Of a stretch of 64,000 nt of DNA, positions 16,949-25,187 are shown piece by piece (positions within the stretch are counted from its first letter, which is position 1; each line of letters opens with the position of its first letter). Origin of the DNA: Mesorhizobium sp. WSM3626. GTDB lineage: Bacteria > Pseudomonadota > Alphaproteobacteria > Rhizobiales > Rhizobiaceae. Position numbers and translations under genes: made by a program. A model generated the notes under the pieces. That model was not told where the DNA came from. It saw only the letters and a list, made by a program, of their open reading frames with translations, and searched no databases. The stretch spans positions 25,727 through 89,726 of the forward strand of contig NZ_AZUY01000010.1 of the NCBI RefSeq assembly GCF_000513935.1, written 5' to 3'.

Positions 16949-17374
16949 GTGCAGCGGCGGCTTGACAAAGACTGGGATCTCACGATCGGCCCCGATACCG
17001 TGCGGCTGTTCATTCTCAAGGCCAAGGCGCTGAGCGCGGCCGTCAACGAGGACTATGCCGGCGGCGCCGAACACGAGGTCGAGTTCGACGGCGACAGGCA
17101 TGACAACCACCACCATGACGGCCTTGCCGAGGAAAGCTCGGAAAACCTCACCGAGGAAGAGCTGCGCGAGCTGATCAACGACCTCAATATCGACGAGGCC
17201 GCCGAGCTGATCGCGCTGGCCTGGGTCGGCCGCGGCGACTACGACGCCTCGGAATGGGCCGACGCAGTGGCGGCGGCGCGAGAGCGGGCCAACAAGCGCA
17301 CGGCGAAATACCTGCTCGGCATGCCGCTGCTCGCCGACTTGCTGGAAGAGGGACTGGAAGCGATCGGCGCGTAA
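16949..17374 (+). CDS. DUF3775-domain protein
   Basis: About 141 residues (162 from an alternative GTG at 16886). The sequence matches the DUF3775 family: an N-terminal DWDLTIGPDTVRLFILKAKALSA helix, an acidic, histidine-rich middle (HDNHHHDG) and a C-terminal helical part with NDLNIDEAAELIALAWVGRGDYD and the basic ERANKRTAKYLLGMPLLADLLEEGL. Function of the family is unknown. The GTG at 16949 has GGAGAGG five bases upstream and gives the usual family N-terminus; the GTG at 16886 also has a GGAG. Cytoplasmic, no membrane segment. Confidence 0.75.
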   Translation: MQRRLDKDWDLTIGPDTVRLFILKAKALSAAVNEDYAGGAEHEVEFDGDRHDNHHHDGLAEESSENLTEEELRELINDLNIDEAAELIALAWVGRGDYDASEWADAVAAARERANKRTAKYLLGMPLLADLLEEGLEAIGA

Positions 17375-17391
17375 CGCGGAGGTAACCGATT

Positions 17392-18639
17392 GTGATCGGG
17401 TCGAAGCGCCTGTCCAGGCAACTTCAGCCGACCGGCGCCGTTTCGTGGGTGATGGCAAAGCTGAGCTCTTCCCGTAGATCCAGGATGATTGCATCGGCGA
17501 TGGCCGTCACGGCTCTGCTGGTCATGCCGGCCGAGGCCAAACATCGTCACAAACATCACAGGGCGCTAAGCCTGCGCGTGGAGCAACCGCTGACACAGCG
17601 GGCCGATCAGCCGCTGAACCCGCGAGGCAAGCGGCAGTCGAGAGCGCGGGCCAGGCAGCATCCGGCGCCAAATCCAGCACCGCGGAAAACGCAGGATGCC
17701 CAGCCATCCGCCGATGTTCCGGTGCCCGAGCCACGTCCGGCGGACACTCCAAAGGTCGAAGCTCCAAAGACGCAAGACCGGAACGCTGAAAATCCAAAGC
17801 GCGGCGGAGCGCCCGATCTGCTCAAGGACCCCGATCTGCTCAAGGACCCCGGTCTGCTCAAGGACGAAGAGGCCCATCGGAAAAGCCAGACACCGCTCGA
17901 ACCGTCAGCCGAAACGGAAAGCGAGCCGGAGCCGCCAGCCGTGGTGCCAATACCGACGCCAAAGCCGGGCATCACGACGCCCGAGCCTCAGCCGCCGGCC
18001 GTCGCCCCGCAGCCGACGCCAAAGCCGGCGGACGCGGGCGACGAGGAGAAGATGCTGCCCGATCCACGCTCGGCCGATCTTCCCGCCGACAAGATGCCGG
18101 CGGACGAAGTCGCCTGCCGCGAGCGCCTGAAGACACTCGGCGTCGAATTCGAGGAGCACAAAGCCGAGAGCAACCCCGAAATCGGCTGCTCGATCCCTTA
18201 CCCGATCGTACTGAAGACGCTCGGCAAGTCGATCGCGATTGCCCCCGGCACCGAACTCAACTGCCCGATGGCCGAGGCGGCGGCGCGTTTTGCCGCCGAC
18301 GTCATCCAACCGGCGGCGAAAGCTGAATTCGGCGCCGATCTGAAATCGATCGGCCAGGCGTCGGCCTTCATCTGCCGGCCGCGTAACGGCACGCGCAAAC
18401 TGTCGGAACATGCTTTCGGCAACGCGCTCGACATCGCCAGCTTTACGCTTTCCGACGGCAAGACGATCGAGGTTGGCCCGGCACCGCCCGAGAAGGACGG
18501 CAAATTCCTCGACGCGGTGCGCAAGGCCGCCTGCGGCCCGTTCAAGACCGTACTCGGCCCCGGCGCCGATGCCGACCACGCGCTGCATTTTCATTTCGAT
18601 CTGGAGCCTCGCCGGCATGGCGGTACGTTTTGCCAGTGA
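17392..18639 (+). CDS. Extensin-like C-domain protein with long Pro-rich linker
   Basis: 415-residue exported protein. A hydrophobic signal (about 32-48, ending MPAEA) follows a 31-residue basic N-region if GTG 17392 (GGAGG nine bases upstream) is the start; ATG 17485 is the shorter option. A ~180-residue Pro/Lys/Glu-rich linker includes three 18-base tandem units (17815-17868) coding for LLKDPD-type hexapeptides. The C-terminal ~200 residues form an extensin-like_C domain (CRERLKTLGVEFEEH..., IGCSIPYP, LSEHAFGNALDIASF, HFHFDLE). The conserved His/Asp pattern resembles peptidase M15-like folds, so a peptidoglycan-linked role is possible. Function is not established. Confidence 0.85.
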   Translation: MIGSKRLSRQLQPTGAVSWVMAKLSSSRRSRMIASAMAVTALLVMPAEAKHRHKHHRALSLRVEQPLTQRADQPLNPRGKRQSRARARQHPAPNPAPRKTQDAQPSADVPVPEPRPADTPKVEAPKTQDRNAENPKRGGAPDLLKDPDLLKDPGLLKDEEAHRKSQTPLEPSAETESEPEPPAVVPIPTPKPGITTPEPQPPAVAPQPTPKPADAGDEEKMLPDPRSADLPADKMPADEVACRERLKTLGVEFEEHKAESNPEIGCSIPYPIVLKTLGKSIAIAPGTELNCPMAEAAARFAADVIQPAAKAEFGADLKSIGQASAFICRPRNGTRKLSEHAFGNALDIASFTLSDGKTIEVGPAPPEKDGKFLDAVRKAACGPFKTVLGPGADADHALHFHFDLEPRRHGGTFCQ

Positions 18640-18744
18640 GCGGAACCTCCGCCGCAATTCAGCCGCAGGCATGAACACGGGCGCTGAGTTTTTCTTTACC
18701 CTTGATCGTTAAAATGCCGGATATCCAGAATTGGGATTCCGCCA

Positions 18745-19548
18745 ATGGCCGGCACATTTCGCGCCGTTTTCCTCGCCGCACGCCAATTGAAACCTGCTGC
18801 GTTGCTGGCCGCCAGCCTTGCACTTGCCGCGGTTTCGGCCTGCAATACCGGCAGCGTGCTGTCGTTGCAGCCTGCCGTCGATGTCGGCTCGCAGACCGCG
18901 GCCGTGCCGCAATATACGGGCATGCAGAAGCTTGTTCCGTCCAATCCCTATATGACGCAGGCCGCCTATGCGCGGATGGATGAGCCGATGTCGCCGGTCG
19001 AGCAGATTCCAGCCAGCGAAACCGATTGCCGCCAGCAGCTGAAGCGCCTCGATGTCGCCTATACCGATCTGGCGCCGATCCACGAGGGCCAGTGCGGCAT
19101 CGACTATCCGGTCAAGGTCTCGGCCATCGGCGGCATCCAGATGAAACCCGCGGCGACGCTGACCTGCGACATGGCCGCCACCTTCGCCGCCTGGACGAAG
19201 AACGAACTCGTTCCCTCCGCCCGCTGGCGCTACTTCTCCGGCGTCAGGACCATCCACCAGGGCTCCAGCTATTCCTGCCGCAACATTGCCGGTGAAGGCG
19301 TGCTGTCGGAGCACGGCAAGGGCAACGCACTCGACGTCATGAGCATCGAACTCAACAATGGCGACGACATCGACGTGCGCAAGCCCGGGCTGTTCGCCTT
19401 CCGCACCCGGGGCTTCCTCAACAATGTGCGCGCCGACGGCTGCCAGTATTTCACCACCGTGCTCGGCCCCGGCTACAATTACGATCACCGCAACCATTTC
19501 CACTTCGACATCAAGAACCGCAAGAACGGTTATCGCGCCTGCCGGTAG
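18745..19548 (+). CDS. Extensin-like C-domain protein, probable lipoprotein
   Basis: 267-residue paralogue of the preceding protein. A signal peptide with a possible lipobox (AVSAC, Cys33) suggests attachment to a membrane. The extensin-like_C domain covers about 85-265: CRQQLKRLDVAYTDL, GQCGIDYPVKV, TCDMAATFAAW, the conserved LSEHGKGNALDVMSIEL and the closing NHFHFDIKNRK. The shared SEHxxGNALD and HFHFD motifs in both proteins would lie in the same groove. Two adjacent paralogues suggest a duplication. Likely acts in the envelope; reaction unknown. Confidence 0.85.
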   Translation: MAGTFRAVFLAARQLKPAALLAASLALAAVSACNTGSVLSLQPAVDVGSQTAAVPQYTGMQKLVPSNPYMTQAAYARMDEPMSPVEQIPASETDCRQQLKRLDVAYTDLAPIHEGQCGIDYPVKVSAIGGIQMKPAATLTCDMAATFAAWTKNELVPSARWRYFSGVRTIHQGSSYSCRNIAGEGVLSEHGKGNALDVMSIELNNGDDIDVRKPGLFAFRTRGFLNNVRADGCQYFTTVLGPGYNYDHRNHFHFDIKNRKNGYRACR

Positions 19549-19585
19549 AGCACGGCAATCAAAGACGATGGAGTTTAGCCGGAAC

Positions 19586-19657
19586 CCATGCTTCGTCATC
19601 CTGGGCGGAGCAGTCGCGAAGCGACGTCGCGGAGACTCTAGGATGACGAAGGCATGG
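19586..19657. repeat. Intergenic inverted repeat (TTCGTCATCCT family)
   Basis: CCATGCTTCGTCATCCT (19586-19602) is repeated inverted as AGGATGACGAAGGCATGG (19640-19657), with one extra base. TTCGTCATCCT palindromes are common between genes of rhizobia. It lies between an extensin-like gene and the LssY_C gene. Confidence 0.7.
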
Positions 19658-19681
19658 TGGCCGCAACGAGACAGTGAGTAG

Positions 19682-20380
19682 ATGACCCACAGAAGTCTTC
19701 GGCGACGCATTGCGATCTGGATACCGGCCTTATTGGCCGGGTATGTGGCGCTCGCCTATGTCGCCGCGCCGGAATTCTGGACATTCCGCGATCGCGGCTT
19801 TCGCAACCAGCGCTTCGAGATGGTCACCCACACGCCGCAAGGCATTCCCGGCGACCCCATCAATATCGGCATGGTCGGCACGGAGAAGGAGCTGGTGCAC
19901 GCTTTCGCCGTCGCCGGCTGGGACACCGCCGACGCCGTCACCTTGAGGACCGCCATCGACATCGGCGAAAGCGTCCTGTTTTCCCGGCCCTATCCCGACG
20001 CTCCGATGAGCCGCCTGCTGTTCGAGGGCCGCGCCCAGCAACTCGCTTTCGAAAAGCCGGTCGGCGACAGTGCCGACCGGCGCCACCATGTCCGCTTCTG
20101 GCGGACGGATACGGTCGGCGACGATGGAAGGCCACTCTGGCTGGGCGCCGCCAGCTTCGATCGCGGCGTCGGCTTGAGCCACGACACGGGCGCCATCACC
20201 CATCATATCGGTCCCGACCTCGATGCCGAACGCGACTTTGTGATCGGCGATCTCAATGCCGCCGGCCTGTTGCTTTCAACCAGTGACGTGGCAGGCATCG
20301 GCCCCACCCGGACCGGCCGCAATGGCGGCGGCGACCCCTATTTCACCGACGGCAAGGCAATCGTCGGCGTGCTGAGGTAA
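19682..20380 (+). CDS. LssY_C-domain membrane-anchored protein
   Basis: 232 residues with one N-terminal membrane segment (about 11-30). The remainder resembles the C-terminal domain of LssY (LssY_C): RDPINIGMVG-type strand, KELVHAFAVAGWDTADAVT, FEKPVG...HHVRFWRT, PLWLGAASFDRGVG and HTHHIGPDLDAERDFV-like segments, here THHIGPDLDAERDF. The domain is found alone or fused to phosphatase or DedA-type proteins and has no proven function. ATG 19682 lacks a clear ribosome site. Likely exposed to the periplasm. Confidence 0.75.
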   Translation: MTHRSLRRRIAIWIPALLAGYVALAYVAAPEFWTFRDRGFRNQRFEMVTHTPQGIPGDPINIGMVGTEKELVHAFAVAGWDTADAVTLRTAIDIGESVLFSRPYPDAPMSRLLFEGRAQQLAFEKPVGDSADRRHHVRFWRTDTVGDDGRPLWLGAASFDRGVGLSHDTGAITHHIGPDLDAERDFVIGDLNAAGLLLSTSDVAGIGPTRTGRNGGGDPYFTDGKAIVGVLR

Positions 20381-20396
20381 TTGCCGTGACCGGAGA

Positions 20397-21419
20397 TCAG
20401 GCCGTGGTGATGACGATCTTGCCGAACGGCCCCTTCTCGAGATGCTCGAAGGCCCGCGGCACCTCGTCGAATCCAAAGATCTTGTCGACGACCGGCTTGA
20501 TCGCCAGCGCCTCGATCGCCTGGTTCATCCGTTCGAAGGCGCGGCGGTGGCCGATCGAAATGCCTTGCACGACAATCCGGTTGCGCAGGAAGGGCACGAT
20601 CGGAAAGCTGAGCTCCATGCTGCCCAGGAGGCCGATGATCGACAGTCGGCCGTCGGCGGCCAGCGCGTCGAGCGAGCGCCGCGCATTGTCGCCGCCGACC
20701 ATTTCGAGGATATGGTTGACGCCGGCGCCACCTGTCAGCTCGCGCGCCTCCTCGTCCCATGCCGGCCTGGTGCGATAGTTGATCACTTCCCATGCGCCGA
20801 GCCTCTTTGCCTGCTCGAGCTTGCCGTCGCTGCTTGACGTGACGATGGCGCGCAAGCCGAAGGCGTGGGCGAATTGCAGCGCAAACAGGGAGACGCCGCC
20901 CGTGCCCTGGATGAGAATGGTCTGGCCAGGCACAGGTCTTGTCGCCTCTGCCATGGCGAACCAGGCCGTCAGCGCCGCGATCGGCAGCGTCGAAGCCTCC
21001 GCGTCGCTGAGCGATGCCGGCGCCAACACAGCGGCATCCTCATGCAGGACCAGGTAGTCGCTCAACGTGCCGGGCAGCGACGATCCCAGCGTGTGCTTGT
21101 GCAGCACCGGCGGCGCATCGCCGTCCGGCCAGTCGGCAATCACGTGCCCCAGCACGCGCTGGCCGGTCCGGAAACGGCTGACATCGCCGCCGACCGCCAC
21201 CACTTCGCCAACCGCATCCGATGTCGGGACGAACGGAAAGCCAAGGTCGGGGATCAGCACGCCATCGACGATCATCCTGTCCTTGTAGTTCAGCGATATG
21301 GCCTTGATCCGCACCAGCAGGTCATGCGGTCCGGGCTCGGGGACCCTCCCTTCGGCCAATTCCAGCCTGGGCAGGCCGAAGCCGGTCATCCGCCAGGATC
21401 TGTTGATGTCGCTGCTCAT
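20397..21419 (-). CDS. Zinc-type alcohol dehydrogenase / quinone oxidoreductase family enzyme
   Basis: 340-residue medium-chain dehydrogenase/reductase. It has the GroES-like N-terminal domain (LVRIKAISLNYKDRM, FVPTSDAVGEVVAVG) and the Rossmann domain with the NADP loop IQGTGGVSLFALQFA. The catalytic cysteine and the four-cysteine structural zinc lobe of classical zinc ADHs are not seen, so it is closer to the zinc-independent quinone oxidoreductase branch. ATG 21419 (MSSDINRSW) has GGGAG upstream and is preferred over 21440. Divergent from the LysR gene at 21539, its likely regulator. Confidence 0.87.
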   Translation of the reverse strand: MSSDINRSWRMTGFGLPRLELAEGRVPEPGPHDLLVRIKAISLNYKDRMIVDGVLIPDLGFPFVPTSDAVGEVVAVGGDVSRFRTGQRVLGHVIADWPDGDAPPVLHKHTLGSSLPGTLSDYLVLHEDAAVLAPASLSDAEASTLPIAALTAWFAMAEATRPVPGQTILIQGTGGVSLFALQFAHAFGLRAIVTSSSDGKLEQAKRLGAWEVINYRTRPAWDEEARELTGGAGVNHILEMVGGDNARRSLDALAADGRLSIIGLLGSMELSFPIVPFLRNRIVVQGISIGHRRAFERMNQAIEALAIKPVVDKIFGFDEVPRAFEHLEKGPFGKIVITTA

Positions 21420-21538
21420 TGTGTCTGCTCCCGATTGCATGGCGATATTTTACGCTGTTTCACTGTGGAAAAAAGCGCTTCTATGATCCATAATCGGAAA
21501 CGAGTTGGTGATCAGACTTCTACAATGGGAATAGATCG

Positions 21539-22453
21539 ATGGAATCCGCGGATCTGCAAGGCATCGTCGCCTTCGTTCAAACGATCGAGGCAGGAAGCTT
21601 CACCGGCGCCGGAGAGCGGCTGCGCGTGACGAAATCGGCGGTCGGCAAATCGGTCGCGCAGTTGGAACAGCGGCTTGGCATTCGCTTGCTCAACCGCACC
21701 ACGCGCAGCCTCAGCCCGACAAGTGAAGGCCTGTCCTATTATGAAGCCTGCGTCAGGGCGCTGTCCGAGATCGAAGCCGCCCAGGCGCTGCTTGCCTCGC
21801 GCCGGCAGGTGCCCTCGGGCCGTCTTCGGGTCGACCTGCCCTCGGCCTTCGGCCACCGCTGCGTGGCTCCCGTGCTGTTCGACATTTCCAGGCGATTTCC
21901 CGATCTGGCCATGGAGATTTCCTTCAACGACCGCCGCGTCGACCTCATCGAGGAAGGCATCGACCTTGCGATCCGCATGGGCGACCTCGACGACAGCCTG
22001 TCGCTCGCCGCACGCCGGCTCTATACCCAGCGTTCGGCCATATGCGCCGCCCCCGCCTATCTCGACAGAAACGGCAGACCACGGACGATCGAGGATCTCG
22101 CCGGCCATGACCTGATCGGCTACACCCGCAACGGCGTCGCCCACCCCTGGAGCATCAGGCAGGCCGATGGCCATGTGGTGAAGTTCACGCCGCGGGCAAG
22201 GCTGGTGCTCGACAATGGCGAACCGATGCTCGGCGCGGTCCTTGCCGGTTGCGGCATCACCTTCCTGCCGACCTGGCTGGTGGCGGACAGCCTCAGGAGC
22301 GGCGCGCTCGAAATGGTGCTTATGGACACGCTGGTCGAAAACATTTCCGTCCATGCCATCTGGCCGGTGACACGGGCCTTGACGCCCAAGGTGCGGGTCG
22401 TCGTCGACGCGCTGGTCGCGCATTTCTCATCGCCACCCTGGGACGCCGTCTGA
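21539..22453 (+). CDS. LysR-family transcriptional regulator
   Basis: 304 residues. The N-terminal winged helix-turn-helix (about 4-62: GIVAFVQTIEAGSFTGAGERL, KSAVGKSVAQLEQRLG, RLLNRTTRSLSPT) is of the CrgA/DmlR-like group, and the effector-binding domain covers about 90-295. It is divergent from the dehydrogenase gene with a 119-base AT-richer intergenic region, the classical LysR arrangement, so the dehydrogenase is the likely target. The inducer is unknown. Confidence 0.9.
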   Translation: MESADLQGIVAFVQTIEAGSFTGAGERLRVTKSAVGKSVAQLEQRLGIRLLNRTTRSLSPTSEGLSYYEACVRALSEIEAAQALLASRRQVPSGRLRVDLPSAFGHRCVAPVLFDISRRFPDLAMEISFNDRRVDLIEEGIDLAIRMGDLDDSLSLAARRLYTQRSAICAAPAYLDRNGRPRTIEDLAGHDLIGYTRNGVAHPWSIRQADGHVVKFTPRARLVLDNGEPMLGAVLAGCGITFLPTWLVADSLRSGALEMVLMDTLVENISVHAIWPVTRALTPKVRVVVDALVAHFSSPPWDAV

Positions 22454-22533
22454 TCGCCTCGCATCGGCCGTCATCTTTCTAAAATGGTCGCCGACTATTT
22501 TCGAAAGCCGTGCGGCAATGCTATTGAGCCCTC

Positions 22534-23844
22534 ATGCTATACGTTGAAATCGCGACCGTGGTCGTCCTCATCTGCGTGAACGGCCTTCTGTCGATGTCCG
22601 AACTCGCCATCGTCTCGTCGCGGCCGGCTCGCCTGAAGGCGATGATCGACCGCAACGTCAAAGGCGCCGGCCGCGCTTTGGCGCTTGGTTCCAATCCGGG
22701 CAAATTCCTGTCCTCCGTGCAGATCGGCATCACGCTGGTCGGCGTGCTCTCGGGCGCCTTTTCCGGGGCCACGCTCGGCCAGAGGCTGGCGCAATATCTG
22801 GCTTCGACAGGCATCCGCGAGAACATCGCCGATCCGCTCGGCGTCGGCATCGTCGTGGCTATCATCACCTATGCCTCGCTGATCATCGGCGAACTGGTGC
22901 CCAAGCAGATTGCGTTGCGCGATCCCGAGCGGGTCGCGGCGCGCGCGGCCCCGGCAATGACCATCCTTGCCTCCGTCTCGGCCCCTCTGGTCTTCCTGCT
23001 CGATATTTCGGGCCGTTCCGTGCTCTGGCTGCTCGGCCATCGCGGCGAAAGCGAGGAAAAGGTCACCGACGAGGAGATCAAGATGCTGGTCGCCGAGGCC
23101 GAGCATCACGGCACCATCGAATCCGACGAGCGGCGCATGATCGCCGGCGTCATGCGGCTTGGCGACCGCGCCGTGCGCGCCGTCATGTCGCCGCGCACCG
23201 ATGTCGACTGGATCAACCTGCAGTCCGACGAAGCCACGATCCGCAAGCTTCTGATGGACACCCAGCATTCGCGCCTGCCCGCCGGCGACGGCGGGGTCGA
23301 CGCCATGATCGGCGTCATCCAGACACGCGACGTGCTGGCCGCACTGCTCGGCGGCCGCGCGCTCGACCCGCGCAAATATGTGCGCGCGGCACCCATCGTG
23401 CACGACCAGGCCGATGCGCTGGACGTGCTGCAGAAGCTGAAGGAGAGCAACGTGCCGATGGCGCTGGTGCATGACGAATACGGTCACTTCGAAGGCATCG
23501 TCACCCCCGCCGACATTCTGGAAGCCATCACCGGCGTCTTCCGCTCGGACCTCGAGGCCGGCGAGGAAGAAAACGCCGTCCAGCGCGATGACGGCTCATG
23601 GCTGCTCGCCGGCTACATGCAGGCCGACGAGATGGCCGAGGTGCTGGGCATCGACCTGCCGGAGAACCGCGACTACGAGACCGTCGCCGGCTATGTGCTG
23701 TCGCACATGCACCATCTGCCGGCGACCGGTGAATGCGTCGACGCGCAGGGCTGGCGCTTCGAGGTGGTCGACCTCGACGGACGCCGCATCGACAAGCTGA
23801 TCGCCACCCGCCTGCCCAGCGGCCACCGCGAGATCGCACGCTGA
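22534..23844 (+). CDS. CNNM/CorC (TlyC)-family membrane protein with CBS domains
   Basis: 436-residue protein in three parts: an N-terminal DUF21/CNNM membrane domain with about four hydrophobic segments (1-170), a pair of CBS domains (about 200-325, VMSPRTDVDWINL and VPMALVHDEYGHFEGIVTPADILE), and a C-terminal CorC_HlyC domain (about 345-430). Often labelled hemolysin, but the family is now linked to magnesium or cobalt transport. The GELVPK motif typical of the membrane domain is at about 126-131. Monocistronic by spacing. Confidence 0.9.
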   Translation: MLYVEIATVVVLICVNGLLSMSELAIVSSRPARLKAMIDRNVKGAGRALALGSNPGKFLSSVQIGITLVGVLSGAFSGATLGQRLAQYLASTGIRENIADPLGVGIVVAIITYASLIIGELVPKQIALRDPERVAARAAPAMTILASVSAPLVFLLDISGRSVLWLLGHRGESEEKVTDEEIKMLVAEAEHHGTIESDERRMIAGVMRLGDRAVRAVMSPRTDVDWINLQSDEATIRKLLMDTQHSRLPAGDGGVDAMIGVIQTRDVLAALLGGRALDPRKYVRAAPIVHDQADALDVLQKLKESNVPMALVHDEYGHFEGIVTPADILEAITGVFRSDLEAGEEENAVQRDDGSWLLAGYMQADEMAEVLGIDLPENRDYETVAGYVLSHMHHLPATGECVDAQGWRFEVVDLDGRRIDKLIATRLPSGHREIAR

Positions 23845-23866
23845 TCGTTCAAATGTGTAAAGAGAT

Positions 23867-25186
23867 CTACTGCTCAGCGAAGGCGCGCGCGAATGAATCG
23901 AGCATCGGCCGCGCGAGATACTCGAAAAAAGTCCGGTCGCCGGTGCTGATGAACGCCTCGACCGGCGTCCCGGGATAAAGTTGATCGCGCCTCACGCCGG
24001 GCGGCAGGTCGGCGGCAATCGTCAGCTTGGCGCGGAAATAGGGCTCACGCGTGGTCTGGTCGATGAGCCGATCCGCCGAAATCTGCGTCACTGTGGCTGA
24101 AACCTCTGGCGTGAGCCGCGAGTTCAACGCGGACAATCGCAGTTTCGCCGGCTGGCCGATACGGACCTGATCGATGTCCTTCGGCCGCAGCTTCGCATCG
24201 ACGACGAGGCCCGACGCAGTGGGCAGTATCTCCATGATCTTTTCGCCCGGGGCAATCACGCTGCCCTTGGAATTGTAGGTCGACGACACCACGATGCCCG
24301 CTGCCGGCGCCTTGATCGTCGTGCGCCGCAGCACCGCCTCCGCCGCCCTGATCTGTTCGTCGACGTCGGCCAGATTGGAGCGAACGTCGTCCAGTTTCGT
24401 CAGCGCCTCCTCGACGCGTTGCGTGGTCAGGCGCTCGGTCTGCTCCTGGCCTTCGACGATCTGGGTGTTGGCCGTCGCGAGATTGGCCTCCAGCGCTCCG
24501 GCTTGCCCGACGAGATCGGCTTCGCTGCGCAATAGCTGGGAGTATTCGGTACGGTTGGTGAGGCCCCTGTCCAGCAAGCCGGTCTTGATGCCGAGTTCTT
24601 TCTTTACGACTTCGGCTTGTTGCTGAACGGCCTGTTTCTGGGCCTGTAACCCCGCCACCGACTGCCGGTGCATGGCGACCCGTTGTGCCAGGATCGATTT
24701 TTCCGACCGGAACCGGGCAAGCCTGGCGTCGAATTCCTTTTGCTGTTCTCGAATCAGCATCTCGAAATCGGGCTGGAAAGGTGCCGACGCCGCTTCGGTG
24801 ATTGGTGCCAGCCTGTCCAACCCGTCGCGTTCCGCCTCCAGCCGTGCCGCACTCGCTCTGAGCGCTATCGACTGTCTCGTCAGCCGGTTGAGTTCGGCCT
24901 GCGCGGCCGTTGGGTCTAGCACGATCAGATCCTGGGCCAGTTGCACGCGATCGCCTTCATGGACCAGCAACGCCTGGACGATACCGCCCTCGCGATGCTG
25001 GATCTGGATGTTTCCGCCGGTTGCCGAGATCGTGCCTTGCGTGATCACCGCTCCCGACAAGGGGGCGCTGACGGCCCAGTAGCCGAAGCCGCCCGCCAGC
25101 AGCGCTATGGCGGCATAGCCGGTGAGGGCCACGCGTCTTATGTCGGTGCGTGGCTGACTGTCCCAGGCGAGGCTCCGTGTCGTCAT
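23867..25186 (-). CDS. Type I secretion membrane-fusion protein (HlyD/PrtE/PrsE family)
   Basis: 439-residue adaptor linking the ABC exporter to an outer-membrane channel. One membrane helix lies near the N-terminus (about 22-42), then a biotinyl-lipoyl-like half-motif (ITQGTISATGGNIQIQHREGG), a long alpha-helical hairpin with many Gln/Glu/Ala residues (about 90-290), and the second lipoyl half plus beta-barrel (KAPAAGIVVSS, RPKDIDQVRIGQPAKLR). ATG 25186 begins two bases after the exporter's stop, implying coupling; a GTG at 25207 is the alternative. Third gene of the secretion operon. No TolC homologue is in the window. Confidence 0.92.
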   Translation of the reverse strand: MTTRSLAWDSQPRTDIRRVALTGYAAIALLAGGFGYWAVSAPLSGAVITQGTISATGGNIQIQHREGGIVQALLVHEGDRVQLAQDLIVLDPTAAQAELNRLTRQSIALRASAARLEAERDGLDRLAPITEAASAPFQPDFEMLIREQQKEFDARLARFRSEKSILAQRVAMHRQSVAGLQAQKQAVQQQAEVVKKELGIKTGLLDRGLTNRTEYSQLLRSEADLVGQAGALEANLATANTQIVEGQEQTERLTTQRVEEALTKLDDVRSNLADVDEQIRAAEAVLRRTTIKAPAAGIVVSSTYNSKGSVIAPGEKIMEILPTASGLVVDAKLRPKDIDQVRIGQPAKLRLSALNSRLTPEVSATVTQISADRLIDQTTREPYFRAKLTIAADLPPGVRRDQLYPGTPVEAFISTGDRTFFEYLARPMLDSFARAFAEQ

Positions 25187-25187
25187 C

